Below, piece after piece: positions 53,406 through 61,951 of a stretch of 64,000 nt of DNA (position 1 is its first letter; each line of letters begins with the position of its first letter). Source of the stretch: Enterocloster bolteae (GTDB taxonomy: Bacteria; Bacillota; Clostridia; Lachnospirales; Lachnospiraceae); the NCBI RefSeq assembly GCF_002234575.2, contig NZ_CP022464.2, positions 558,001 to 622,000 of the forward strand, written 5' to 3'. The notes below the pieces were generated by a model. That model did not search any database, was not told where the DNA came from, and worked only from the letters and a program-made list of their open reading frames with translations. A program made the position numbers and the translations under genes.

Positions 53406-53726
53406 ATGGCGGCAGAATATATGCATATAGGAATCCCGGTCCTAAATAAAAAAGAGGGAATGACATATAACGAGGACATGAAGTTCTGGGTAAGCAATGT
53501 GGATGACTATGATTTTAAGATAGAGTACCTGAAATTCGAGGAGGGAACACCCTTCCCGGAGATTCTTTCCAAGCAGCCCCATGTGGCTTACAGGGTGGAC
53601 GATTTGGACCACTATGCCTCCCAGGCTCAGAGGATCATATTCGGGCCGGCTGACTGCGGCCCTGGCGTGCGCCTGGCATTTGTAATCTGGGATGATGCCA
53701 TCGTTGAACTCTATGAGGAAAAGTAA
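53406..53726 (+). CDS. VOC-superfamily (glyoxalase-like) protein
   Basis: A 106-residue protein with the beta-alpha-beta pattern of one-half of a VOC fold: YMHIGIPVLNK at the start, HVAYRVDDLDHYASQA in the middle and AIVELYEEK at the end, placing possible metal ligands at the first His, the second His and the last Glu. Function is unknown; a sugar isomerase or lyase role is possible given its place between dhaK and the aldolase. ATG 53406 has GAGGAGG upstream and is preferred to 53388. Confidence 0.65.
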   Translation: MAAEYMHIGIPVLNKKEGMTYNEDMKFWVSNVDDYDFKIEYLKFEEGTPFPEILSKQPHVAYRVDDLDHYASQAQRIIFGPADCGPGVRLAFVIWDDAIVELYEEK

Positions 53727-53738
53727 GGAGAATGCCGG

Positions 53739-54581
53739 ATGTTAGTAAATATGAACCATGTTCTGCGGTATGCGGAAGAAAAGCAATGCTGTATAGGTGC
53801 CTTTGACACGCCGAATCTGGAAATTCTTATGGCGGTTATACGGGCGGCAGAGAAACGTGAAGAACCAGTTATTATCCAGCACGCGCAGCTTCATGAGTGC
53901 GAGATGCCCATTCATATCATCGGCCCCATCATGGTGCGTATGGCGAAGGAGGCCAGGGTTCCTGTCTGCGTTATGCTGGACCATGGCGAGGACCTGGACT
54001 ATGTGAGAAAAGCCCTGGATTTAGGTTTTTCCGCTGTCATGTATGACGGCTCCTCCCTTGCTTATGAGGAAAACGTGGCAATGACCAGGGAAGTAGTGGC
54101 CATGGCAAAAGCCTGCAACGCGGATGTGGAGGCTGAGATAGGCATTGTCACGGGACATGAGGGAAAAACTTTTGCCATCAATGATGTAAGCGACGCGTAT
54201 ACAGACCCTGAGCTGGCAGCCAGGTATGTAAAAGATACGGGCATAGATGCCCTGGCAGCATCGGTGGGAACCGTCCACGGATTCTATGCAACCAAGCCAA
54301 AGCTGGATTTTGACCGGATTGTGAAAATCAAGGAATTGACAGGGCTTCCGCTGGTTATGCACGGAGGGTCCGGCATCAGCGTAGCGGATACCCAGAGGGC
54401 GATCCGCTGCGGTATCCGTAAAATCAACTATTTCTCCTACATGTCCAACGCGGGCGTGAAGGCAGTGAAGAAACTGCTGGAGGAGAAGGAAGTCAAATAC
54501 TTCCATGATTTGGCTAACGCGGCAGTGGATGCAATGGAGCAGGATGTGCTGAATGCCATGTCTATGTTTGCGTTAGAGTAG
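53739..54581 (+). CDS. Class II fructose/tagatose-bisphosphate aldolase
   Basis: Zinc-dependent ketose-bisphosphate aldolase, 280 residues. Typical motifs are GAFDTPNLEILMAVI, VMLDHGEDLDYVRKALDLGFSAVMYDGSS (zinc His and catalytic Asp), VEAEIGIVTGHEG, SVGTVHGFY and LVMHGGSGIS, with the final KINYFSYMSNA phosphate site. It would condense or cleave dihydroxyacetone phosphate with an aldehyde or aldehyde phosphate. Last gene of the SorC/Dha unit, 12 bp after the VOC gene and before a terminator. Confidence 0.92.
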   Translation: MLVNMNHVLRYAEEKQCCIGAFDTPNLEILMAVIRAAEKREEPVIIQHAQLHECEMPIHIIGPIMVRMAKEARVPVCVMLDHGEDLDYVRKALDLGFSAVMYDGSSLAYEENVAMTREVVAMAKACNADVEAEIGIVTGHEGKTFAINDVSDAYTDPELAARYVKDTGIDALAASVGTVHGFYATKPKLDFDRIVKIKELTGLPLVMHGGSGISVADTQRAIRCGIRKINYFSYMSNAGVKAVKKLLEEKEVKYFHDLANAAVDAMEQDVLNAMSMFALE

Positions 54582-54591
54582 GTTTGAGATA

Positions 54592-54653
54592 AGAGAGCTG
54601 TTTTTGTTCCGGCGGGTCATGTGATGACGTGTCAGGGCTGGCAGCTCTTTTTT
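54592..54653 (+). terminator. Terminator of the Dha/aldolase unit
   Basis: AGAGCTG near 54594 pairs with CAGCTCT near 54642 across a long loop with its own inner pairing, followed by six Ts. Confidence 0.65.
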
Positions 54654-54727
54654 GATGTCCAAATGAATGCTTTATTATGCCCTGTTGAAATGATTTTTTA
54701 TGGACAATGAGCAAATTCATCTTGTAT

Positions 54728-54760
54728 TTTACATGATGTTATGATATGTTATACATAACA
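54728..54760 (+). promoter_or_regulatory. Promoter and candidate GntR operator of the deglycase gene
   Basis: TTTACA (54728-54733) is 16 bp from TATACA (54750-54755). The palindrome TGTTATACATAACA (54747-54760) covers the -10 box. ATACATAAC recurs inside the promoter at 57676-57704, suggesting a shared regulator. Confidence 0.6.
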
Positions 54761-54786
54761 ATATATGACGTCAAGGAGGAGCTGTT

Positions 54787-55782
54787 ATGTTTAATTTTGA
54801 TGAGGCAAAGGTTCTGCAGGAGCACAAAAACGGACTCAGCATTGTGGGAGCAACAGAAAAAGCAGTAGATGAGGTGGTAAAGAGAGGATATAAAAATATC
54901 TTCTATATCGGAATCGGGGGTACTGTGCTCTATGCCAACCAGATGGCCCACATCGTAAGGGAAGAAGGTTCTACCATCCCGCTGTTCATCGAAAACGCAG
55001 CGGACTTCTGTGTGGTGGACAATCCCCATTTTTCCAAAGATTCCGTGGTAGTTATCGAGAGTATTTCCGGTGATACAAAGGAAGTGGTGGCAGCGGTGGA
55101 TAAGGCCCACGAAATCGGAGCAGCGGTTATAGGGTATGTGGAGAAGGAGGGCAGTCCGCTCTATGAAAAATCAGATTATCTTATAACCACCACAGGCGGC
55201 GGATATTATTTCTGGTATACCGTGACCCTGCGCTTCATGTATCATGCAGGCCAGTTTCCACGGTATGAGAAGTTTTTTGAGGAACTTAAGAATATGCCGG
55301 AGAATGTGGTGGAGATTTATAAGAAGGCGGATGAAAAAGCAGCAGAATATGCAAGGGCATATCAGGATGAGCCCATCCAGTATCTGGTTGGTTCCGGCAA
55401 TCTGGAGGACTGGGCTGTCTGCTATGGCATGTGTATCATGGAAGAAATGCAGTGGATGCGCACAAGGCCCATATCGGCCTCTAATTTCTTCCACGGGACA
55501 TTGGAGGTTATTGACAGGGATACCTCTGTAATTTTAATTAAGGGTGAGGATAAAACGCGTCCGCTTATGGACAGGGTGGAAAATTTTGTCCACAAGATCA
55601 GCGCCAAGGTGACTGTGTTTGACAGCAAGGAGTTTGAGCTTAAGGGGATCAGCGACGAGTTCAGGGGAATGCTCTGCCCGATTATGATGCGCTCTGCGTT
55701 CCAGAGGGTGTCCACGCATTTGGAGTATAACAGGCGGCATCCTTTGGCTATCAGAAGGTATTATAGGAGGCTGGATTACTAA
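54787..55782 (+). CDS. frlB: Fructosamine-6-phosphate deglycase, SIS domain, FrlB-like
   Basis: Cleaves a phosphorylated Amadori product, such as fructoselysine 6-phosphate, into an amino acid and glucose 6-phosphate. The 331-residue protein has two SIS domains (YIGIGGTVLYANQMA, VIESISGDTKEVV; YLVGSGNLEDWAVCYG). Glu220 in CIMEEMQWMR and His236 in NFFHGTLEV lie 16 residues apart, the spacing of the catalytic pair reported for the FraB deglycase. AAGGAGG precedes ATG 54787. Followed by a GntR regulator and FrlC/FrlD-like enzymes. Confidence 0.9.
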   Translation: MFNFDEAKVLQEHKNGLSIVGATEKAVDEVVKRGYKNIFYIGIGGTVLYANQMAHIVREEGSTIPLFIENAADFCVVDNPHFSKDSVVVIESISGDTKEVVAAVDKAHEIGAAVIGYVEKEGSPLYEKSDYLITTTGGGYYFWYTVTLRFMYHAGQFPRYEKFFEELKNMPENVVEIYKKADEKAAEYARAYQDEPIQYLVGSGNLEDWAVCYGMCIMEEMQWMRTRPISASNFFHGTLEVIDRDTSVILIKGEDKTRPLMDRVENFVHKISAKVTVFDSKEFELKGISDEFRGMLCPIMMRSAFQRVSTHLEYNRRHPLAIRRYYRRLDY

Positions 55783-55861
55783 AATACCAGGCCCTTCAGA
55801 ATGTATGCTGGCAGTTCCAAAAATGCATTGAAATCAAGGAGAAAAGGGATGTTTGAAACGG

Positions 55862-55890
55862 TTGCACGAATACTTTCCCAATGGTATACT
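55862..55890 (+). promoter_or_regulatory. Sigma-A promoter of the GntR gene
   Basis: TTGCAC (55862-55867) and TATACT (55885-55890) are 17 bp apart, about 64 bp before the ATG. Confidence 0.65.
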
Positions 55891-55907
55891 TAAGCTATAT
55901 ATGGTCA

Positions 55908-55929
55908 TGTATCGTATAATAATGATACA
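55908..55929 (+). promoter_or_regulatory. Candidate autoregulatory operator
   Basis: TGTATC (55908-55913) and GATACA (55924-55929) form an inverted repeat enclosing a TATAAT, just downstream of the promoter above. Confidence 0.5.
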
Positions 55930-55953
55930 GACATAATCAATGGAGGCGGAATC

Positions 55954-56676
55954 ATGGGAAAACTGAACAAGGAATCAAGCGTCCCTTTGTATCAGCAGCT
56001 GATGGAGGTAATCCAGAATCAGATACTCAACGGAGAATTAAAAGAAAATGACAGGATACCTACTGAGATAGAGTTGAGCAGGGAGTATGACGTCAGCAGG
56101 ATAACAGTGCGTAAAGCCGTGGAATTATTGGTGGAGGAGGAGATATTGGTAAAGCGCCAGGGCATAGGAACTTTTGTGTCGCAGAAAAAGCTTTGCCGTA
56201 ATATCAATGGTTTCATGGGATTTACTCAGAGCTGTCTGGCAGAGGGAAACACGGCCGGGGCACAGTTGGTGTCTGCGGAACTGGCAGAGGCCACCATGGT
56301 GGACGCAGAGGAACTGAAGATTCAGGAACATGAGAAAATTATTAAGATTGTGCGGGTGCGGACCTGCGACGGGATTCCCGTTATGCTTGAGGAAAATCAC
56401 TTTCCGGCTCGTTTCGCATACCTTTTAGGGCATGATCTCACAGGCTCCATCTATCAGATATTGGCGGAGAATGGGACAATTATGGACAATGGCATTAAGC
56501 GGATTGGAATATGCCAGGCCAATGAGATTGAGCACAAGCATCTGGGCGTGGATCTCGACAAGCCCCTGCTTTATGTAAAAGATGTCAGCTATGATCGGGA
56601 GGGAAATCCTGTCCACAATTGTAAAAGTGTGATTAATCCGGACCGTTATAAGATGACGGTCATGGTTAATGCTTGA
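55954..56676 (+). CDS. GntR-family regulator, HutC subfamily, probable FrlR
   Basis: A 240-residue regulator with an N-terminal winged helix (PLYQQLMEVIQNQILNGELKENDRIPTEIELSREYDVSRITVRKAVELLVEEEI) and a UTRA effector domain (from about residue 85, ending KSVINPDRYKM). HutC/FrlR-type members sense sugar or amino-sugar phosphates and act as repressors. Located inside the fructosamine unit between the deglycase and the epimerase; its effector is probably the phosphorylated Amadori product (inference). GGAGGCGG precedes ATG 55954. Confidence 0.9.
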   Translation: MGKLNKESSVPLYQQLMEVIQNQILNGELKENDRIPTEIELSREYDVSRITVRKAVELLVEEEILVKRQGIGTFVSQKKLCRNINGFMGFTQSCLAEGNTAGAQLVSAELAEATMVDAEELKIQEHEKIIKIVRVRTCDGIPVMLEENHFPARFAYLLGHDLTGSIYQILAENGTIMDNGIKRIGICQANEIEHKHLGVDLDKPLLYVKDVSYDREGNPVHNCKSVINPDRYKMTVMVNA

Positions 56677-56693
56677 GAAAAGGCGGATAGAGA

Positions 56694-57530
56694 ATGATAA
56701 CAATCAGCAAATCCCAGATATCGGTAATGAATATTCAATATGGCTATTATCCACTGGAGAAATTCTTAGATGACGCTGCCAGAGCCGGCGTAGAGCATGT
56801 GGAGCTGTGGGGAGCAGCTCCGCATTTTCATTTGGAAGATATGACGTACACAGATGTGTGCCGTGTCAGAAAGCAGATTGAAGAAAGGGGCCTGTCACTG
56901 GTGTGCTATACCCCCGAACAATGTATTTATCCTGTGAATTTAGCGGCAGACTCAACGGTACAGAGGCGGCGCAGTCTTAAGTATTTCGAAGATAATCTGC
57001 GTGCGGCAGCGGAATTAGGCACGGATAAGATGCTGGTGACTACTGGATGGGGATATCTGGATAATAGTAATATAAATGAAGCCTGGAAATATGCCAGGGA
57101 AGGTCTTATGTCCCTGGGGGATATGGCCAGGGATTACGGCATCAAACTGGCCCTTGAGGTGCTGCGCCGGGATGAAAGCAATCTGGTCTACAATCTGCCC
57201 ACTCTTAAGAGGATGATGGAGGATTTAAGTCATCCGGCAATCGGGGCAATGATTGATACAATTCCTATGGCATTGGCAGGTGAGCGGCCGGAGGATTACC
57301 TGAAGGTATTCGGGGAGCAACTGGTCCATGTGCATTTTATCGACGGTGCTCCCAGAGGACACCTGGCATGGGGGGATGGAGTTCTGGATATGAAAGGGTA
57401 TCTGGAAGAGTTTTCACGGTATTCTTATAAAGGTTACCTGTCTCTGGAGATAACAGACGGCAGATACAGAGTGGATCCCACATCCTCTGTTTTACAAAGT
57501 GTTGAGAGGTTATATGACGTATTGACTTGA
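56694..57530 (+). CDS. frlC: Fructosamine 3-epimerase, FrlC-like
   Basis: Xylose-isomerase-like TIM barrel of 278 residues. GVEHVELWGAAPHFHLEDM, LVCYTPEQCIYPVNLAADS, ALEVLRRDESNLVYN, AMIDTIPMA, HVHFIDGAPRGHLAWGDG and SLEITDGRYRVDP line up with the FrlC pattern and supply the metal-binding Glu, Asp, His and Glu. FrlC epimerises psicoselysine to fructoselysine, which would let the cell also use psicosyl-amines. AAAGGCGG precedes ATG 56694, 17 bp after the regulator. Confidence 0.85.
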   Translation: MITISKSQISVMNIQYGYYPLEKFLDDAARAGVEHVELWGAAPHFHLEDMTYTDVCRVRKQIEERGLSLVCYTPEQCIYPVNLAADSTVQRRRSLKYFEDNLRAAAELGTDKMLVTTGWGYLDNSNINEAWKYAREGLMSLGDMARDYGIKLALEVLRRDESNLVYNLPTLKRMMEDLSHPAIGAMIDTIPMALAGERPEDYLKVFGEQLVHVHFIDGAPRGHLAWGDGVLDMKGYLEEFSRYSYKGYLSLEITDGRYRVDPTSSVLQSVERLYDVLT

Positions 57531-57559
57531 AGTCCATGGTGAGTGGTAAGTATACTAAT

Positions 57560-57602
57560 AAAGCGGATTCCTTGCGTGCAGACGATTGGAGTTCGCTTTT
57601 TT
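57560..57602 (+). terminator. Terminator after the FrlC-like gene
   Basis: AAAGCGGATTCC pairs imperfectly with GGAGTTCGCTTT, followed by a T-run. Confidence 0.6.
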
Positions 57603-57675
57603 GGATAAATAGCACAAAAATATACGTAATTAATGTGCTAAATATACGAAAATTAGAATGGGACCACATTTTATG

Positions 57676-57704
57676 TTTACAAAATATACATAACGTCATA
57701 TAAT
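57676..57704 (+). promoter_or_regulatory. Promoter of the FrlD/ABC unit with operator-like repeat
   Basis: TTTACA (57676-57681) and TATAAT (57699-57704) are 17 bp apart. ATACATAAC (57686-57694) in the spacer repeats the core of the palindrome at 54747-54760. Confidence 0.7.
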
Positions 57705-57746
57705 GATTACATGATAATTAAAACACATCAACAAAGAGGTGAGGAC

Positions 57747-58646
57747 ATGTTAAGAGTACTGGGATTGGGCGATAACGTGGTGGATAAGTATATGCACATC
57801 CGCACCATGTACCCGGGCGGAAACGCATTGAATTTTGCAGTCTATGCAAAGATGTTCGGAATTGAAGCCGGTTATCTGGGGGTGTTCGGAGATGACGAGG
57901 CCGCCGCTCATGTATATGATACGATCCGTGGTCTTGGGCTGGAGCTCTCCCACTGCCGTTTTTATCCTGGAGAGAACGGATATGCCGAGGTGCGTCTGGA
58001 CAACGGGGACCGGGTGTTCATCGGCTCAAACAAAGGCGGAGTGTCAAGGGAACATCCTCTGGAACTGACTGCAATGGACAGGGCTTATATAGCCGGCTAT
58101 GACATTGTACATACCAGTATCTTCAGTTATATAGAAGATGAGCTGCCGTTGCTCCGCCAGGCATCATCCTTTGTATCCATGGATTTTTCGGACAGGGCAG
58201 ACGAGGAATATTTGAGACAATGTGCGCCATATGTTGACTGTGCCAGCATCTCCTGCGGCGATATGCCCAGAAGCGAGATTGAGAAACAGATGACTCTGAT
58301 TCGGAAATTCGGATGCAGACATATTGTTATTGCTACCAGGGGAGCCAAGGGGGCGCTGGTAATGGTGGACGGACGTCTCTATGAACAGTCACCATGTTTG
58401 GTAGAGGCGGTGGATACCATGGGAGCGGGAGATTCCTTTATTACCTGCTTCCTGATAAATTATGTGGATGCCATGAAGGACTCCAGGGACTTCCCGGCAG
58501 CATCGGGAACTAAAGGAACAGTGACAGCTGCAGACTATCAGGATTTGGCAGTCAGAACCAGTCTGTACCGCGCAGCCGTTTACTCGGCAGGCAACTGCCA
58601 GAAGGATGGATCCTTCGGGTTTGGAAAAGTGTTTCAGAATGAGTAA
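57747..58646 (+). CDS. frlD: Fructosamine 6-kinase, PfkB family, FrlD-like
   Basis: Phosphorylates an Amadori compound at O6 before deglycation. The 299-residue protein has VLGLGDNVVDKYMHIRTMYPGGNALNFAVYAK (FrlD rather than ribokinase pattern), YDIVHTSIFSY, SMDFSDRADEEY and the PfkB signature DTMGAGDSFITCF. The frame opens at 57711; ATG 57747 with AGAGGTGAG is preferred. Own promoter; followed by the ABC importer genes. Confidence 0.88.
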   Translation: MLRVLGLGDNVVDKYMHIRTMYPGGNALNFAVYAKMFGIEAGYLGVFGDDEAAAHVYDTIRGLGLELSHCRFYPGENGYAEVRLDNGDRVFIGSNKGGVSREHPLELTAMDRAYIAGYDIVHTSIFSYIEDELPLLRQASSFVSMDFSDRADEEYLRQCAPYVDCASISCGDMPRSEIEKQMTLIRKFGCRHIVIATRGAKGALVMVDGRLYEQSPCLVEAVDTMGAGDSFITCFLINYVDAMKDSRDFPAASGTKGTVTAADYQDLAVRTSLYRAAVYSAGNCQKDGSFGFGKVFQNE

Positions 58647-58690
58647 AGCATTATATAAAAAGTATTATGAAGAGGCGAAAGGAGTTTATT

Positions 58691-60064
58691 ATGAGAAAGT
58701 TTGTTAAGAAAGCGGCGGCTGCCCTGTTGGCAGGAACCATGGCAATGTCACTTACAGCTTGTGCGGGATTTACCCCCAGCGGCGGTAATGACAAGAAGGA
58801 CACAACGGCTTCTTCGGAGGCAGGAGCTGACACTGGTGTTACTCAGGCTGCTCAGACATCAGGAGCGAAGAAAACCATAAAGTTTTTCCACAGATTTCCT
58901 GATGAACCGTTCAATGGCTTTATTGAAAGCAAGATTGCTGAATATGAGGAAGCGCATCCCGATATTGACATTGTAGTTGAGAGTGCCCAGAATGATCCAT
59001 ACAAAGAGAAAATTAAAGTAGTGGTTGGCGGTAATGATGCTCCTGATATTTTCTTTAGCTGGTGCGGCGAGTTTTCGGAGCGGTTTTTAAGAGAAAACCT
59101 GATTATGGATCTTACTCCATACCTGGAAGCAGATAAGGAGTGGAAAGATTCCCTCATGGAGTCCCAGCTGGTAAACTATACGAAGGATGGTGTTACATAC
59201 GGTATTCCATTCAGACTTGACTGCAAGCTTTTCTTCTACAATACACAAATATTCGAAGAGAATGGCCTGAAGGCACCGGCTACATGGGATGAGCTCATTG
59301 AAGTGTGTGATAAGCTGAAAGCGGCTGGTGTCACTCCCATATCTTATGGAAATCAGGAAAAGTGGCCGGCAGCACACTATATTGGCAGTTTGAACCAGAT
59401 GCTTGTAAGCGATGAGGTGAGAGAGAAAGATTTTGATCCTGCCCAGGGAGAGTTCACCGATCCTGGTTATGAAGAAGCATTAAAATGCTATCAGCAGTTG
59501 ATTCCCTATTGCAACGATGCAGTAAACGGTACAGCAGCAGACATGGCCAGAACTAATTTTGCAATGGGCAAGTCCGCTATGTACTATGCAGAACTCATTG
59601 AGATTCCATATATTACAGACCTGAACGCCGATCTGGATTACGGTATGTTCAAATTCCCTGTAGTGGAAGGGCCAGGCAACCCTGATATATTAACTGGCGT
59701 TCCGGAAGGATTTGTGGTTTCGTCCAAAACAAAGTATCCGGACGAATGTATCGAGTTTCTGAAATGGTTCTTAGGACCGGAAGTGGGCAAGGAGCAGGCA
59801 CAGACCATCGGCTGGTTTAACGCATCAAAAAATGTGACAGAAGGAGTCAATGATACGAAACTGCTGGACGGTTATAAAGTTGTAAATGAAGCCAAAATCA
59901 TGGGACCATGGTTTGACAACGCTCTTTATTCAACAACATGTGATGAATATCTCACAGCGGCTTCCGACCTTACAAATGGAGATATTACACCTGCGGAGGC
60001 AATGGCAAGAGTACAGAAAGTCGCTAAAGAAGCCCAGAGTCTTGTATCCGGGCAGACTAAGTGA
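58691..60064 (+). CDS. Extracellular sugar/fructosamine-binding lipoprotein of an ABC importer
   Basis: Family 1 solute-binding protein, 457 residues. The signal peptide ends in the lipobox LTACA (Cys17 region), then a Ser/Thr/Ala linker to about residue 55. KFFHRFPDEPFNGFIESKIAEYEEAHPDIDIVVES, GGNDAPDIFFSW and GVPEGFVVSSKTKYPDECIEFLKWF are typical. AAAGGAG precedes ATG 58691. With FrlD and FrlB neighbours it resembles B. subtilis FrlO, so fructosyl-amino acids are the likely cargo. Gap of 44 bp after frlD. Confidence 0.9.
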   Translation: MRKFVKKAAAALLAGTMAMSLTACAGFTPSGGNDKKDTTASSEAGADTGVTQAAQTSGAKKTIKFFHRFPDEPFNGFIESKIAEYEEAHPDIDIVVESAQNDPYKEKIKVVVGGNDAPDIFFSWCGEFSERFLRENLIMDLTPYLEADKEWKDSLMESQLVNYTKDGVTYGIPFRLDCKLFFYNTQIFEENGLKAPATWDELIEVCDKLKAAGVTPISYGNQEKWPAAHYIGSLNQMLVSDEVREKDFDPAQGEFTDPGYEEALKCYQQLIPYCNDAVNGTAADMARTNFAMGKSAMYYAELIEIPYITDLNADLDYGMFKFPVVEGPGNPDILTGVPEGFVVSSKTKYPDECIEFLKWFLGPEVGKEQAQTIGWFNASKNVTEGVNDTKLLDGYKVVNEAKIMGPWFDNALYSTTCDEYLTAASDLTNGDITPAEAMARVQKVAKEAQSLVSGQTK

Positions 60065-60125
60065 GAGTAATCTATAGGGGGATGTGGAAACATCCCCCTG
60101 CAACATAAGAAAGTAGGTAAAAGCT

Positions 60126-61001
60126 ATGAGAACGAAGAAATCCACTCCTTATTTGTATATGATTCCCGGTCTTATTATGGTACTTGTATTTGTATACATA
60201 CCGGTCATAACAAATATCGTATACAGCTTTTTCAGCTTGTCATCCTACTCCTCTTCGGCAAAATTTGTGGGTATCAGTAATTACATCCGTTTTTTTACTA
60301 AGGATACCCTTCCTATCATGCTGAAGAACAACGGACTGTACTGTATTATTTCCCTCGTTGTTCAGGTGGGTTTCGGAACTTTGCTCGCGCTTCTTCTTGA
60401 GAGTAAGGCAACAGGACGCTTCCGCAATGTGTACAGGAATATATATTATATACCAGCCCTGATTTCTCTGACAGCCGTTGGTATTCTGTTTACATTCATT
60501 TATCAGCCGGACCTGGGTATGCTCAACTCATTTCTGAGAGCTATAGGACACGGGGATATGGCTCGTTCATGGCTGGGAGATTCCAAGATTGCCATATACT
60601 GTATCATAGCCATGAGCCAGTGGCAGTTTACCGGATATATCACTCTTCTCATGGTAGTGGCCATACAGAATGTGCCCAATGATTATATCGAGGCAGCATC
60701 TATTGATGGCGCGGGACCTGTAAAACGTGCACTCCATATCATACTGCCTCTTGCAAAGGAGCAGCTTCTGGTATGCTCAATCATCACGGTAATCGGAGCG
60801 TTTAAGTTGTTTACCGAGGTATATTCCACCACAGGAGGAGGGCCAGGAAACAGTACACAGGTATTGGGGGTGTTTCTTTACCAGAACGCATTCCTTCACG
60901 ATGACTTGGGAATGGCTGCTGTAACCGGCGTATTTATATTCATGGTAACCATGGTGCTGTCGCTGATTCAGATGAAGATCACCAGGTCTGGGGAAGTGTA
61001 G
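60126..61001 (+). CDS. ABC importer permease, MalF-like (FrlN-like)
   Basis: Membrane subunit of 291 residues with six hydrophobic segments, starting YLYMIPGLIMVLVFVYIPV. The EAA loop is NDYIEAASIDGAGPVKRALHIILPLAKEQ, contacting an ATPase. GGPGNSTQVLGVFLYQNAF is the typical C-terminal region of the MalF class. Follows the binding protein by 61 bp; the second permease begins 13 bp later. Confidence 0.92.
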   Translation: MRTKKSTPYLYMIPGLIMVLVFVYIPVITNIVYSFFSLSSYSSSAKFVGISNYIRFFTKDTLPIMLKNNGLYCIISLVVQVGFGTLLALLLESKATGRFRNVYRNIYYIPALISLTAVGILFTFIYQPDLGMLNSFLRAIGHGDMARSWLGDSKIAIYCIIAMSQWQFTGYITLLMVVAIQNVPNDYIEAASIDGAGPVKRALHIILPLAKEQLLVCSIITVIGAFKLFTEVYSTTGGGPGNSTQVLGVFLYQNAFLHDDLGMAAVTGVFIFMVTMVLSLIQMKITRSGEV

Positions 61002-61014
61002 AAAGGAGAGGCAT

Positions 61015-61839
61015 ATGAAGAAACGAACAGCAGTAACCATACTTTTGAATATATTCTTCATACTGTTAGTGCTTGTGATTATACTGCCGGCAGCCTGGCT
61101 GATTATGAATTCGCTGAAGACCAATGTGGAACTGTTTACCGATTCTCTGGCGCTGCCTGCGAAAGTACAGTTTGCCAACTATATATCAGCATGGAATAAA
61201 GGACTTTACAAATACTTTGGAAATTCTGTCATTGTAAGTTCCATTTCACTTATATCCATTCTGTTTCTAAGCTCCCTGCTGGCCTATGGCATAACCAGAT
61301 TCAACAGCAGATTCGGAAACCTGATATTCCTGATTACATTAGGAGGCATGGCTCTCTCGGAGCAGGTGGCACTGGTTCCTCTGTATAAGATACTTCAGGC
61401 CACACACCTGTATAATACATATTGGGCGGTTATCCTGCCCTATGTGGCATTCAGGATACCGTTTACCGTATTCCTGATGCGTGCTTATTTTATGTGTATA
61501 CCAAAGGAACTGGAGGAAGCGGCAGTTATTGACGGCTACAACAGCTTTCAGATATTCAGAAAGATTATAGTCCCTATCAGCAAGCCGATTTTTGCATCCT
61601 GCGCCATTGTGAACCTGAATTTCGTATGGAACGAGTTCCTGTTTGCCAATGTGTTCCTGGAGAGTAAGAGTATTATGACCATTCCTATCGGTTTGATGAC
61701 ATTTAAAGGCGATATGAGATCGGACTATGTGGTAATGCTGGCAGGCATCACCATTGCATCCCTTCCAATGATCATACTTTATCTGTGTATGCAGAAACAG
61801 TTTGTCCGGGGTCTTACCTCTGGTGCGGTCAAGGGATAG
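61015..61839 (+). CDS. ABC importer permease, MalG-like (FrlM-like)
   Basis: Second membrane subunit, 274 residues. FILLVLVIILPAAWLIMNSLKT at the start, LGGMALSEQVALVPLYKILQ, the EAA loop CIPKELEEAAVIDGYNSFQIFRKIIVPISKP and LNFVWNEFLFANVF are diagnostic. No ATP-binding gene lies in this unit; as in the B. subtilis frl operon, a shared MsmX-type ATPase elsewhere would be needed. GAAAGGAGAGG precedes ATG 61015. Confidence 0.93.
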   Translation: MKKRTAVTILLNIFFILLVLVIILPAAWLIMNSLKTNVELFTDSLALPAKVQFANYISAWNKGLYKYFGNSVIVSSISLISILFLSSLLAYGITRFNSRFGNLIFLITLGGMALSEQVALVPLYKILQATHLYNTYWAVILPYVAFRIPFTVFLMRAYFMCIPKELEEAAVIDGYNSFQIFRKIIVPISKPIFASCAIVNLNFVWNEFLFANVFLESKSIMTIPIGLMTFKGDMRSDYVVMLAGITIASLPMIILYLCMQKQFVRGLTSGAVKG

Positions 61840-61862
61840 ATAATTAGAATGTCATATATCAG

Positions 61863-61888
61863 CAGGAGGAACAGGATGGTTCCTCCTG
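61863..61888 (+). terminator. Stem-loop after the permease genes
   Basis: CAGGAGGAAC pairs with GTTCCTCCTG around a 6-base loop. The following T-run is short, so termination may be partial, allowing the PHP gene to be co-transcribed. Confidence 0.6.
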
Positions 61889-61951
61889 TTTACTGTTACA
61901 GGAAATTACATGTATGATACAGACCACTAAATATAAAAGGGAATAAAAAAC

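Noticed and set aside
55855..55875. CcpA catabolite (cre) site upstream of the GntR gene
   Set aside because: The GAAACGGTTGCAC stretch does not fit the cre consensus spacing.
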